This document shows positions 1-7,213 of a stretch of 9,395 nucleotides of DNA, in pieces. Positions within the stretch are counted from its first letter, which is position 1; every line of letters starts with the position of its first letter. The position numbers were made by a program, and so were the translations under genes. A model generated the notes under the pieces. That model made no database searches. It was not told the DNA's origin and saw only the letters and a program-made list of their open reading frames with translations. This DNA comes from Nannocystaceae bacterium (GTDB lineage Bacteria; Myxococcota_A; Polyangia; Nannocystales; Nannocystaceae), in the NCBI GenBank assembly GCA_016763875.1, contig JAESSZ010001061.1, positions 1 through 9,395 on the forward strand, given 5' to 3'.

Positions 1-15
1 GCGGGGGGGGGGTAA

Positions 16-105
16 CTGGACAGCGATTGTCAGCACGGAGACTGCTGCAACCCCGACACCGAGGCGTGCGAGGAATACTGCTACGGCCTCTGCTCCTGGA
101 AGTGA
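16..105 (+). pseudogene. Cysteine-rich coding fragment, end of a broken frame
   Basis: Read from base 16 this frame has six cysteines in about 29 codons, spaced C-x4-CC-x6-C-x3-C-x3-C, and ends at TGA 103-105. Nearly all codons end in G or C, whereas the overlapping frame that continues into the FG-GAP segment has poor third-position GC here, so this frame is probably the one used. No start codon is visible, and an in-frame TAA (13-15) follows a ten-G run at the window edge, so the true upstream frame is lost or the run is mis-sequenced. Removing one base near 98-101 would join it to the next segment through another Cys (107-109) and a TPDG turn. The arrangement resembles small disulfide-rich extracellular modules. 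I do not recognise a specific family, and it could also be the tail of a separate gene. Confidence 0.45.
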
Positions 106-106
106 C

Positions 107-415
107 TGCACTCCCGACGGGCGCGCTACTGCACCTGAACGGCTACAACTACCCATTCCCTTGGAGAGGCCTGCAGTGCTCGGCACGGTTGGTGACCTGA
201 ATGGAGACGGAGCCGACGACTTCGTCTTGATGGGCGCAAGCGGCGAACTCACGCAAATCGAGATCGGGACACGAGCTGCCCCTGAGCGTACGCGGACGGC
301 CGAGTTCCGCGTCGAAGCGGTCGAACACTCGGCCGCTGGCGACCTTGACGGCGACGGACGAGCGGAGATCGCGGTGGCCTCGGGGTCGACGCTGACGGTG
401 TTCGGGTCGGGGTGA
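107..415 (+). CDS. C-terminal fragment of an FG-GAP/VCBS-repeat protein
   Basis: The frame is open from the window edge to TGA 413-415. The last 84 residues carry two calcium-binding-type FG-GAP loops, DLNGDGADDF (about 194-223) and DLDGDGRAEI (341-370), about 49 residues apart. Each is followed by short beta-strand segments such as FVLMGASGEL and IAVASGSTLTVFG. This is the usual end of an FG-GAP/VCBS beta-propeller, found in secreted or surface proteins of high-GC bacteria with roles in adhesion or ligand binding. The first codon here has no start signal and there is no signal peptide, so the N-terminus lies outside the window or in the cysteine-rich segment just upstream, in a different frame. 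The Met codon at 161 lies inside a propeller strand and is an unlikely start. Confidence 0.65.
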   Translation, partial: CTPDGRATAPERLQLPIPLERPAVLGTVGDLNGDGADDFVLMGASGELTQIEIGTRAAPERTRTAEFRVEAVEHSAAGDLDGDGRAEIAVASGSTLTVFGSG

Positions 416-670
416 GTCGACCCCTCGAACCCGCTGCGAGGCCGCGCCGCTCATCGTTGGGTAGCACGAGATGCACGACGCCCGCCCCCAACGAGACGTG
501 CGTTGTGAACGTAAGCCGGCGACGGACGCCCCCTCGGGCGGGGACCGGCTATCCGCGCTCGGCGACGGGCGTCGACCTACGTCACGCCAAACTGGATGCC
601 GGTTGACAATCGGGCTTGGGTCGACCCTTCATGCCATCTTTGCGGAGCGGGCCGTCGGGGCGCTGCGAGG
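416..670. other. Non-coding gap, no gene seen
   Basis: This stretch separates the end of the FG-GAP frame from the end of the convergent small secreted protein gene. Open frames here translate to Arg/Pro-rich strings without family character. A 5-bp GC stem with a 4-nt loop (527-540) lacks a T tract. Nothing in it supports an RNA gene or a clear terminator, although two converging genes would be expected to end their transcripts here. Confidence 0.5.
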
Positions 671-931
671 TCAGCGGTAGTCGTCGGTGCGAACGAAAGG
701 CCGAATCGTCGGTGGTCCGAGTTCATGGGCCGCCAGTGGCGTATGGGCAGCGACCAGCAGCGACCGTCGATCCTTGCGCAAAGCCTTGATGGGCTTGGAC
801 GTGTTGTTGGTCAGGTACACGGAGCTGTCCGCCAACGCAGAGCCACAGAGCAACGCGACGGTCATGAAACTGGCAGCGCAAAGGACCCCGCCGCGGGTGG
901 CACGGCAGGCGAGCGAAGAATGTCGTTGCAT
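671..931 (-). CDS. Small secreted protein, 86 aa, unknown function
   Basis: The protein has a textbook Sec signal peptide: Arg residues at 4, 10 and 13, a hydrophobic core at about 16-31, and a signal-peptidase I site after SALA (residue 34). This leaves a mature domain of about 52 residues beginning DSSVYLTNNTSKPIKAL. Cys at 8, 18 and 29 all lie in the signal region and none forms a good lipobox, so export as a free protein is more likely than lipidation. The mature start (VYLTNNTSKPI) resembles the first strand of a beta-sandwich domain, and the protein stops soon after, so it may be a truncated version of a longer secreted protein. Codons mostly end in G or C, supporting real coding. No strong ribosome binding site precedes the ATG. 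I do not recognise the family. Confidence 0.6.
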   Translation of the reverse strand: MQRHSSLACRATRGGVLCAASFMTVALLCGSALADSSVYLTNNTSKPIKALRKDRRSLLVAAHTPLAAHELGPPTIRPFVRTDDYR

Positions 932-1055
932 GGTGTCGAGGTGGAGCCCGCGCCGCTCGGATGTGAATCTTGGATGATCGGCTCCGACCGCAAAGATAAT
1001 CGTCGATGCATGTTGGCGAACTTCGTATGGTCGGGGTCAAACTTGATCGTTGCCG

Positions 1056-1766
1056 TCAGTCGAGGGCGTCGTGCAGCGCTTCGGCCACCGCATCGACCTC
1101 GACCAGCAGCTCGGCCGCGGTCGCGGGGTCGATGTCGTCGGCGTGAGCAGTCAGCGTGTCGGCGAGCGCGTGCAGACCGGCGAGGCGCTGGCGGAGCCTG
1201 GCGACGACTGCGTCGGTGGGGGTCGGCGGCGGCGGGAGCGGAGCGAGTTCACCGATCACGCGCTCGAACTAAGCGACCGTCATCGTGTCCAGAGGCTTGG
1301 GTCCATCACCGCCCGGGATCGAGACTGGCATGGCGAGCTTCAGCCGGACGACACGCGACCGGGGTAGCGCCGCAACGCGATACAGCTTGCTCGGGCCGAG
1401 GCGCGCGAGACGACGGGCCTGAACCGGTTCGGCGTCCGCCCACGCCGCCAGCGCCTGGTAGCGCTGCACCGTGCGTGGCTCGAACGGAATCGCCTCGCGC
1501 ACCCACGCCAAGAACTCGCCGTGGTCGAGCGCTTCGCGGACCGCCGTCATGCGACGCCCGATCTCGATCACCGCCTCCGTGTTCGCCTTCGCCACCTTCC
1601 GGTGCGTCCGCACGATTGCCGTCGTGGCCCGCACCACCAACGGCACCTGCCGCCATGGAGTCACCACCTCGCTGGGTAGCGGCGCGCTGCGTCCGCGTGC
1701 GCCCCCAGTCCGGACCAACGACCTGCCTCGAGACGACCGCGCCATTGTCCCCATCGTCGCATCCAC
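1056..1766 (-). pseudogene. DUF3102-family gene split by an in-frame amber stop
   Basis: The upstream part (1766-1269, up to 165 aa from GTG 1766; ATG 1754 or 1745 are alternative starts) contains a DUF3102-type core at residues 49-107: a basic helix, then VIEIGRRM, an ALDHGEFLAWV segment and RTVQRYQALA. DUF3102 proteins are DNA-associated proteins of unknown role, common in accessory DNA. The frame meets TAG at 1269-1271, yet continues in the same frame with FERVIGELAPLPPPPTP and a helical Leu/Ala-rich tail ending at TGA 1056-1058. Reading the TAG as CAG (Gln) gives a seamless MTVAQFERVIGEL, so I interpret it as a single C-to-T nonsense mutation. GTG 1259 could restart translation of the 67-residue tail. 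Alternatives are two separate small proteins or stop-codon readthrough. The N-terminal 45 residues are Arg/Gly-rich and poorly conserved in character. Confidence 0.6.
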
Positions 1767-1782
1767 CCAGCGGATCTCGCGC

Positions 1783-1808
1783 CAAATACGACATCATTGT
1801 CGTATTTG
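1783..1808. promoter_or_regulatory. Perfect 11-bp inverted repeat, probable operator
   Basis: The arms CAAATACGACA (1783-1793) and TGTCGTATTTG (1798-1808) are exact reverse complements around the 4-nt spacer TCAT. The element is AT-richer than its surroundings and has no following T tract, so a dimeric regulator site fits better than an intrinsic terminator. It lies 17 bp upstream of the GTG of the DUF3102 gene and 43 bp beyond the stop of the oxidative operon. A weak TAGACA / TCAAAT pair (18-bp spacing, minus strand) would place a -10 on its edge, which would allow repression of the DUF3102 gene. The regulator is not identifiable. Confidence 0.55.
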
Positions 1809-1850
1809 ACGGATCCCCCACTAAAACTGTCTACGCACGGACTCGGCCGC

Positions 1851-3572
1851 TCACTCTGCGTCCCTGGGCTGGTTAGCCGCGGCGGTCACTTCGCGCAGAC
1901 GGGCGGCACGTCGTTGGCGGGCGTCCTCGTCAACCAGCCGCATGTTCTGGTCGCGGGCCATCAATCGGGCCTGCTCGAGCTGGCGGACCGGGACGGGGTG
2001 GCTCTGATTCGAGCTCTCGAAGTACAGCGTCGACGTCTCGATGTACTCACTGGCGCTCCTGTCTCCGAAGAAGTCCTCGAGCACGTGGAACGTGGAGGTG
2101 GGGGATTCGCCGTCGCTCCCCGTGGGCTGGTAGAACTCGTAGACCGGGTGAATCGCCGTGCTCGACTCGCCCTCGAAGGGGTTCGCGTTGCGCTCGTGGT
2201 TGAACGCGTCCTCGGGGGCGTGCCCCAGCCGGAACATCGTGATGTAGAAGTCCCGTCCTTCGCTGATCCGCGCGCCGTGCATGCGCAGGTAGGCGTACGG
2301 AAGGTCATGGTAGTAGCGGGCCATGGTCTCGCCGTCGCCGGGCATCACAACCAAATCGGCGAGGAATCCAACCTGCTGCCACAGGGAGGAGGTCACGTTC
2401 ATGCGCTTGAAGATCGACTTGGTCAGGCCTCCCGGGCTGGGATCGATGGGCTCGTAAGGCAGTGGCGTGGACTCGTAGCGCTCCTCGAGCAGCTGAGCGA
2501 GCGCGACGGCGTTGTAGCGAAACCCGTGGATGAATGCGGACTGACTTTTCTTGTAGTCGAGCGACTGGGTCGTCGCACCCATGAAGTACATGTCGGGGAC
2601 GTTGACCGACTCGAACCCGGGCGTGAGCGCCGGAAAACGGCCGTTGAGGGTCGTCTCGGGCGCGCAGGACGGGTCGAAGATCCGATCGTCGAAGCAAAAT
2701 CCGGTGCAGCGGAGCACGACATCGTACTCGATCTGCTCGATCTCGTTCTCGACGTGGATCGAGGAAAAGCTGACCCGGATCTTGCCCGAGTCGCTCCGAG
2801 CCATTTCGTGAATGACGCCGTCGATCGACGCGTTCTGCGACTTGAGATGATAGGTGTCGAGGAACGAGTTGTTGATCGCCCGTAGGTCGCCCACGAAGCG
2901 CGACTCCCAAGCCAGGCGCAGCGGCCCCGGGCTGATGAGGTGGATCATCGCCGCGGTCGGGATGAGGTTGTCCGCGGTCTCGAAAGCGGAGTTCCCCTTG
3001 CCAAGGATCAGCACGCTCTGGTTGCGGTAGTCGTCTGCGTCCACGGACATCGACTCGTAGCCGGTTGCGAGTTCGATGCCAGGGACGTCCGGAATGCGGG
3101 GCCGCCCGATGCCCGTGGCGACGATCAGGACTTTGCAGACGTAGACGTCGCCGCTCGCGCACTCGAGCCGGAACGCCCCGGTCTCGGGGTCCCTGGAGAC
3201 TGTGTTGACCCGCTGCTGCAGGCGTACGCGGAGCGCGAAGCGTTCGGCGTACTCCCCGAGGTACTGGACGAGCACGTCGGCGGACGGAAAGTACTCTTGC
3301 GTGCGGTTAGTGACTCGGAGCTCGGGGTCGTCGCTGACAAGCGAGTTCCAGTCATGGCGCAGGTTGTACTCCGGATCGTCGTGCCCGGTGTACCGCTTAT
3401 TGATCGACAAAAGCGTTCGGTGGCGGGGAAACTTGGAGAAGAACGCCCCGACCTGGTCCGAGGCTTCAAGGACGAGGTAGTCGCGTCCGGCCTTGTCGAG
3501 GAAGTAGGCACTCTGCAGGCCGGCTGGACCCGCGCCGAGGATCAGGTAGTGGGTCTCGTGAGTGGTCGTCAT
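1851..3572 (-). CDS. FOXRED2-like FAD-dependent oxidoreductase, 573 aa
   Basis: This is a class B-type flavoprotein predicted to bind FAD and NAD(P)H and oxidise a small substrate. Visible motifs are the FAD Rossmann loop GAGPAG (13-18), FPRHRTLLSINKRYTG (48-63), LRHDWNSL (71-78), VATG (151-154), the NAD(P)H loop GKGNSA (191-196), RCTGF (288-292) and SAFIHGFRYN (345-354). PRH-x2-LLSINKRYTG and HDWNSL are recalled features of eukaryotic FOXRED2 (ERFAD), the ER flavoprotein linked to ERAD; unlike it, no signal peptide or ER-retention-like tail is present. The C-terminal part (about 440-515) keeps FOXRED2-like elements such as IHPVYEFY and FHVLEDFF. Residues 530-573 form a highly charged, probably helical tail absent from the paralogue at 5654-7213. 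ATG 3572 follows a GAGAGAG purine run and is 45 nt after the preceding gene. It is the last gene of the operon. Substrate unknown. Confidence 0.88.
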   Translation of the reverse strand: MTTTHETHYLILGAGPAGLQSAYFLDKAGRDYLVLEASDQVGAFFSKFPRHRTLLSINKRYTGHDDPEYNLRHDWNSLVSDDPELRVTNRTQEYFPSADVLVQYLGEYAERFALRVRLQQRVNTVSRDPETGAFRLECASGDVYVCKVLIVATGIGRPRIPDVPGIELATGYESMSVDADDYRNQSVLILGKGNSAFETADNLIPTAAMIHLISPGPLRLAWESRFVGDLRAINNSFLDTYHLKSQNASIDGVIHEMARSDSGKIRVSFSSIHVENEIEQIEYDVVLRCTGFCFDDRIFDPSCAPETTLNGRFPALTPGFESVNVPDMYFMGATTQSLDYKKSQSAFIHGFRYNAVALAQLLEERYESTPLPYEPIDPSPGGLTKSIFKRMNVTSSLWQQVGFLADLVVMPGDGETMARYYHDLPYAYLRMHGARISEGRDFYITMFRLGHAPEDAFNHERNANPFEGESSTAIHPVYEFYQPTGSDGESPTSTFHVLEDFFGDRSASEYIETSTLYFESSNQSHPVPVRQLEQARLMARDQNMRLVDEDARQRRAARLREVTAAANQPRDAE

Positions 3573-3617
3573 TGTGTCTCTCTCGAAGTTCAGTTGGTGA
3601 TGCCTGATGTGGACGAG

Positions 3618-5657
3618 CTACTCCGCGGGAGTCTCATCCGGGCCCAAGTACTGCTGGTACCAAGCCGACGCCCGCATCGTGTCCAAGTACGCGTCGACGC
3701 GATCCCCATACGCTTCCTTGCCGCGCACATCGTTGAACAACAGCCGGCTCCCAAAGTACGCCCGCCCAATGTCGACGACCGCCAGCGCCGCCACCTGCGG
3801 CACCCCGGATCGCAGCGCGAGCCATCCCGCCCCCGTCCCCGGCCACGTCTCTCCAACGCCAAGCGCCACGGCATTAAACGCGACACAGATTGCGGTCGAG
3901 ATCGCGATGTGCTGATAGAGGTTCGTCGCCTCGCCGAACGACAGCACGTCATACACCACAGCGTTGACAAACTTCCTTGCCAGCGGAACCAACAACAATA
4001 GCCCCAACGCCAGCAGCAGCCACGATCCAAGCGTCGCGCCGAGCAGCATGAAGTTCACAGCAAACAGTGGCACCCAAGCGATTTTTGCGATCAGCCCACC
4101 CACGAACATGTTCGTCCACCGGCGGCAGTACTCGTTGTACTTGTCGTTGACATCCGTCAGATCGGGGTAGCGCGCGGGGATGCCAGGACCGGTCAGATAC
4201 GCCGCAAACTCGCCGGCCTTGAGCGAGGGCCACCAGCGACGCGACTTACCCATCACGCGGCTGAGTTCTGCATTGGTCATGCCCGTGAACTGCGTGTGTT
4301 CAAGCCCTTTGTACTCCTGCCCAGATTCAAGGAAGTTGTACTTCCACGACGCTAGCCTTGCGTCGAACTCGGACACCAAGTCCGCATGAAAACCCCGGTC
4401 CTCGATGAACCGGAAGATGAACTCACACTGAATCTCCGACGTGCCCGCAAATGCACCCGTCGTCGGACGTTCCACGCCCAGGAAATACAAGTTGGGGCGT
4501 TTCGCGTTCCACAACCCGTAAAGGCAATCGGTGTACCGATACTCCCAATCCCGCCCATCCCGTCCTGTGACCCGCACCCGCTCGGGCTTCGCGATGCCAG
4601 CCTTGATCCGCTTGTCGATGTGGACCGGCTCCCCATCGATCAGACACTCCGTCTCAGTGACCCACTCGATCCGCTTGGGGTGAACCACCCGAACCTGTCC
4701 TCGTTTCATGAAGAAGTAGGGGTCGTTGAGCAGCATGCGGTGCTGCACCATGTGGTCGCGGTACTCGCCGTCGAAGTGCGCAAAAAACGAGTCCACTGAC
4801 CAGTACTTCACGGGAAGTCCGAACCCTGCGTTGACCCCAGTGCGAAAGAGGTAGCTGCGCCACGCGGACGGAATGTCGTCGCGATAGAAGTCCTCCGGCT
4901 GTGTGAGCGCGTCCAGGCCCGATCGCTTGCGAAACAGTCGCGAGATCCACGTGTTCCCGTAGGGCGACACTGCCGTACATAACGCGCTTTTGTAGGACCG
5001 CTCGTGGTTGTGCTTGGCCAGGTACTGATAGGGCTCGAACATGTCCAGCGGCGCCCACGCCTCACGATTGCCATCCGTGCGGAAGAGCTTGTCGAAGTTC
5101 TGGAAGTGCTCCGTCGCGAAAATGACGTGATTGCCGCCAAGCATCAGTCGCGACATGTACATGTTGCTGGTGTCGCCGTAGCCGTCGATGAGCACCGTCT
5201 TGCCGCGCGTACGGAACGTCTCTTGAAGCGTCTCACAGATGCCAGGGCCGTCGACCGTTTGCGCCGCCGTCACGACAAGATGGCGGCAGTGAATCGGCGC
5301 GTCACAGGGATCGCTGGTGTGGACATCAAATGTGCCGTCGTCCCGCTCGACGTACCGGACCGCACGCGTACGCAGGATCCGTTCTCGAATCTCAGGGGTG
5401 ACATCGGCCTGGAGGCGCTTGTAGTAGTCGGTCGCGGTGAAAAAGTGGAAGTCGAGGTCGAAGTCCCACCACGAAAATCCGGCCACGGCATTGGACGACA
5501 GCAGATCGAAGTCGTCCCCGTGTTTGGCGAGCTCGCCCCACACCCCGAAGTCCTCCTCAGAGATCACGACGAAGCTCTGCTTTGATCCGGCCAGGCGTCG
5601 GACGAGCGCCAGGGAAGACACCCCCAGCCCCACGACGCAGACGTCGACTTCTCTCAT
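3618..5657 (-). CDS. Divergent flavin monooxygenase-like protein with C-terminal membrane domain, 679 aa
   Basis: The N-terminal part (about 1-460) has the layout of a two-dinucleotide-fold flavoprotein: VDVCVVGLGVSSLAL with GLGVSS (10-15), a second loop GYGDTS (159-164), and NLYFLGVE (389-396) typical of the C-terminal FAD-contact strand. Both loops read GxGxxS instead of GxGxxG/A. Residues 470-515 are Trp/Tyr-rich, then about four hydrophobic spans follow (517-537, 539-560, 584-602, 615-635) before a charged end, so the enzyme is probably anchored in the inner membrane with the flavin domain in the cytoplasm. ATG 5657 is preferred over a start 45 nt upstream. It forms an ATGA overlap with the preceding stop, has AGGGGG seven bases before it, and the Rossmann strand begins immediately. 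Substrate and exact reaction are unknown. The membrane domain is not one I recognise. Confidence 0.82.
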   Translation of the reverse strand: MREVDVCVVGLGVSSLALVRRLAGSKQSFVVISEEDFGVWGELAKHGDDFDLLSSNAVAGFSWWDFDLDFHFFTATDYYKRLQADVTPEIRERILRTRAVRYVERDDGTFDVHTSDPCDAPIHCRHLVVTAAQTVDGPGICETLQETFRTRGKTVLIDGYGDTSNMYMSRLMLGGNHVIFATEHFQNFDKLFRTDGNREAWAPLDMFEPYQYLAKHNHERSYKSALCTAVSPYGNTWISRLFRKRSGLDALTQPEDFYRDDIPSAWRSYLFRTGVNAGFGLPVKYWSVDSFFAHFDGEYRDHMVQHRMLLNDPYFFMKRGQVRVVHPKRIEWVTETECLIDGEPVHIDKRIKAGIAKPERVRVTGRDGRDWEYRYTDCLYGLWNAKRPNLYFLGVERPTTGAFAGTSEIQCEFIFRFIEDRGFHADLVSEFDARLASWKYNFLESGQEYKGLEHTQFTGMTNAELSRVMGKSRRWWPSLKAGEFAAYLTGPGIPARYPDLTDVNDKYNEYCRRWTNMFVGGLIAKIAWVPLFAVNFMLLGATLGSWLLLALGLLLLVPLARKFVNAVVYDVLSFGEATNLYQHIAISTAICVAFNAVALGVGETWPGTGAGWLALRSGVPQVAALAVVDIGRAYFGSRLLFNDVRGKEAYGDRVDAYLDTMRASAWYQQYLGPDETPAE

Positions 5658-7213
5658 GTCGCAGCCCCCTGCTGGAGCTGGGCAGGATGCGCGTCGATCC
5701 ACGCCGCAAGATCCGAGATGTACTTGTCGTTGTCACGCCAGTCGTTGTCGAGATCGTCGGGCAGGAAAAACCGGTCGACGAGCTCGCCGTTTTCGAAGTA
5801 CCGGACTATCGGATGGATGTAGAAGTCCTCGGTGACGCCAACGCCACGCGGCATCGCAAACGGATCCATGTACTTGTCGGACTTTCCGTACTCAAGCGTA
5901 AGCACGTACAGCGCCGGGTGCTCGTTCACGACCGTCTCCATCACGTAGTCGACGGGCAGTTCCGGGATGTGTTCGGCCGGCCCATGGCCGGGGCTGGGCA
6001 ATACGACATCTCCGAGGAACCCGGGCTGCAGCATGAGCGCGGCGGACGTGCTGAACCGGTCGATCAATGCCGAGGCGAGTTCCCTACCAAACCCGGGAAG
6101 AGGCGCAGGATGGACGCAGAGCCCTTTGCCATCGCGTTTGTCCAGAAGCGTCATTAGCGACTCGATGTTGTGGCGGAACCCATGAATGAACGCCGACATC
6201 GTTTTTCGATAGTCGCGGGACTGCATGAGCGTGCCGATGAAGAACATGTCGGGAACATTCACCGACTCCCACTCGCTAGTCATCGCGGGCAAGCGCCCAC
6301 ACTGGCGTCGTGTAGGGGCGGTGGACGCATCGAAGATCCCAAGGTCCGAGCGAAACCCGGTACACAAAAGCACGCGGTCGCATGGATAGGAGAGCGTTTG
6401 CTGGCGCGATTCGAACCAGACGTCGGCGATGAGATCGCCCGAGGCGTCGTCCTTTCTCACCGCGCGCAGATTGCCGTCGAGAATATTGTTCTGGGCCTTG
6501 AGCTGGTACGTGTCCAAAAAGTTGTTGTTCACCGCCCTGAGGTGACCGACGTAGTGCGAGGCCCACGCGAGCTTCAGATTGGTCTCGCCACAGACCCACA
6601 TCTTGCGCGTGGTGCTGATGAGGGCGTCTGCCGTTTCGAATGCGGAGTTCCCCTTGCCTACGATGAAGACTCTCTGGTCGATGTAGTCGTCTGGGTCCAC
6701 GGAGAAGCGGTCATACGGCTCGCACAGCTCCACCCCAGGAATGTCGGGATTATTCACCAGTGGCACGCCGGTGGCGATGAAGAGGCGCTCGCTGGCGAAT
6801 CGAGTGCCATCGTCGAGCGCGACCTCGAAGCGCTCGTCGACCTTGCTCACCCGCACGACGTTGGATTTGTAGGCCACCTCGATCTGATAGTGCTCGGCGA
6901 ACTTCTGCAAGTAGGTGACGAGTTGGGCCGCCGTCGGGAAGTAGTCCGCTGAGAACTCCCGAAACTGCATGGCCTCGTCGTCGCACAGCAACGCGTTCCA
7001 ATCGTAACGACGCCGTGACTCAAGGTCCGGGTAGCCGGTGTGTATCTTGTTGATCGACAGCAGGCGGTCGTGCCGCGGATAGCTCTCGAAGAAGGTCCCA
7101 GCCCCTTCACCGCGCTCAAGCACGAGATACTCCTCGCCGCGCTTGTCCAGTAAGTGGGCCAGCTGCAGCCCAGCGGGACCCGCTCCAATGATGAGGTTAC
7201 GAACGGTTCTCAC
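5654..7213 (-). CDS. FOXRED2-like FAD-dependent oxidoreductase, 519 aa
   Basis: This is a paralogue of the enzyme at 1851-3572, collinear over almost its whole length. Motifs are GAGPAG (10-15), YPRHDRLLSINKIHTG (45-60), YDWNALL (70-76), IATG (146-149), GKGNSA (186-191), LAWASHYVGHLRAVNNNFLD (215-234), LLCTGF (282-287) and SAFIHGFRHN (340-349). The intact FAD and NAD(P)H loops predict a working NAD(P)H-dependent flavoenzyme, cytosolic (no signal peptide or membrane span). In FOXRED2-type and related flavoproteins these elements bind FAD and the nicotinamide cofactor; the substrate here is unknown. The start is GTG 7213, giving a GTGA overlap with the upstream stop and an AAGGA motif 7 nt before it; the fold begins a few residues later. 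Its end overlaps the next ATG by 4 bp, so translation of the three genes is probably coupled. Relative to its paralogue it lacks the charged C-terminal extension. Confidence 0.88.
   Translation of the reverse strand: MRTVRNLIIGAGPAGLQLAHLLDKRGEEYLVLERGEGAGTFFESYPRHDRLLSINKIHTGYPDLESRRRYDWNALLCDDEAMQFREFSADYFPTAAQLVTYLQKFAEHYQIEVAYKSNVVRVSKVDERFEVALDDGTRFASERLFIATGVPLVNNPDIPGVELCEPYDRFSVDPDDYIDQRVFIVGKGNSAFETADALISTTRKMWVCGETNLKLAWASHYVGHLRAVNNNFLDTYQLKAQNNILDGNLRAVRKDDASGDLIADVWFESRQQTLSYPCDRVLLCTGFRSDLGIFDASTAPTRRQCGRLPAMTSEWESVNVPDMFFIGTLMQSRDYRKTMSAFIHGFRHNIESLMTLLDKRDGKGLCVHPAPLPGFGRELASALIDRFSTSAALMLQPGFLGDVVLPSPGHGPAEHIPELPVDYVMETVVNEHPALYVLTLEYGKSDKYMDPFAMPRGVGVTEDFYIHPIVRYFENGELVDRFFLPDDLDNDWRDNDKYISDLAAWIDAHPAQLQQGAAT

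Noticed and set aside
527..540. GC-rich 5-bp stem with 4-nt loop as a terminator
   Set aside because: Short stem, no T tract on either strand; such stems are frequent by chance at this GC content.
603..608. Perfect TTGACA -35-like hexamer on the + strand
   Set aside because: No TATAAT-like hexamer occurs at 16-18 bp spacing and no + strand gene follows.
596..1876. Long open frame on the + strand (426 codons)
   Set aside because: The translation is Arg/Pro/Ser-rich without motifs and runs antisense to the small secreted protein and the DUF3102 gene, whose translations have clear protein character.
5658..5702. Fifteen-residue extension of the membrane flavoprotein
   Set aside because: The shorter ATG makes a 4-bp overlap with the preceding stop, has a good AGGGGG site and starts right at the Rossmann strand.
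1797..6952. Several + strand open frames (1797-2885, 2940-4001, 5004-5585, 5582-6157, 6170-6952)
   Set aside because: They lie antisense to the flavoprotein genes, which carry intact cofactor motifs; these frames mirror GC-rich third positions and match no family.
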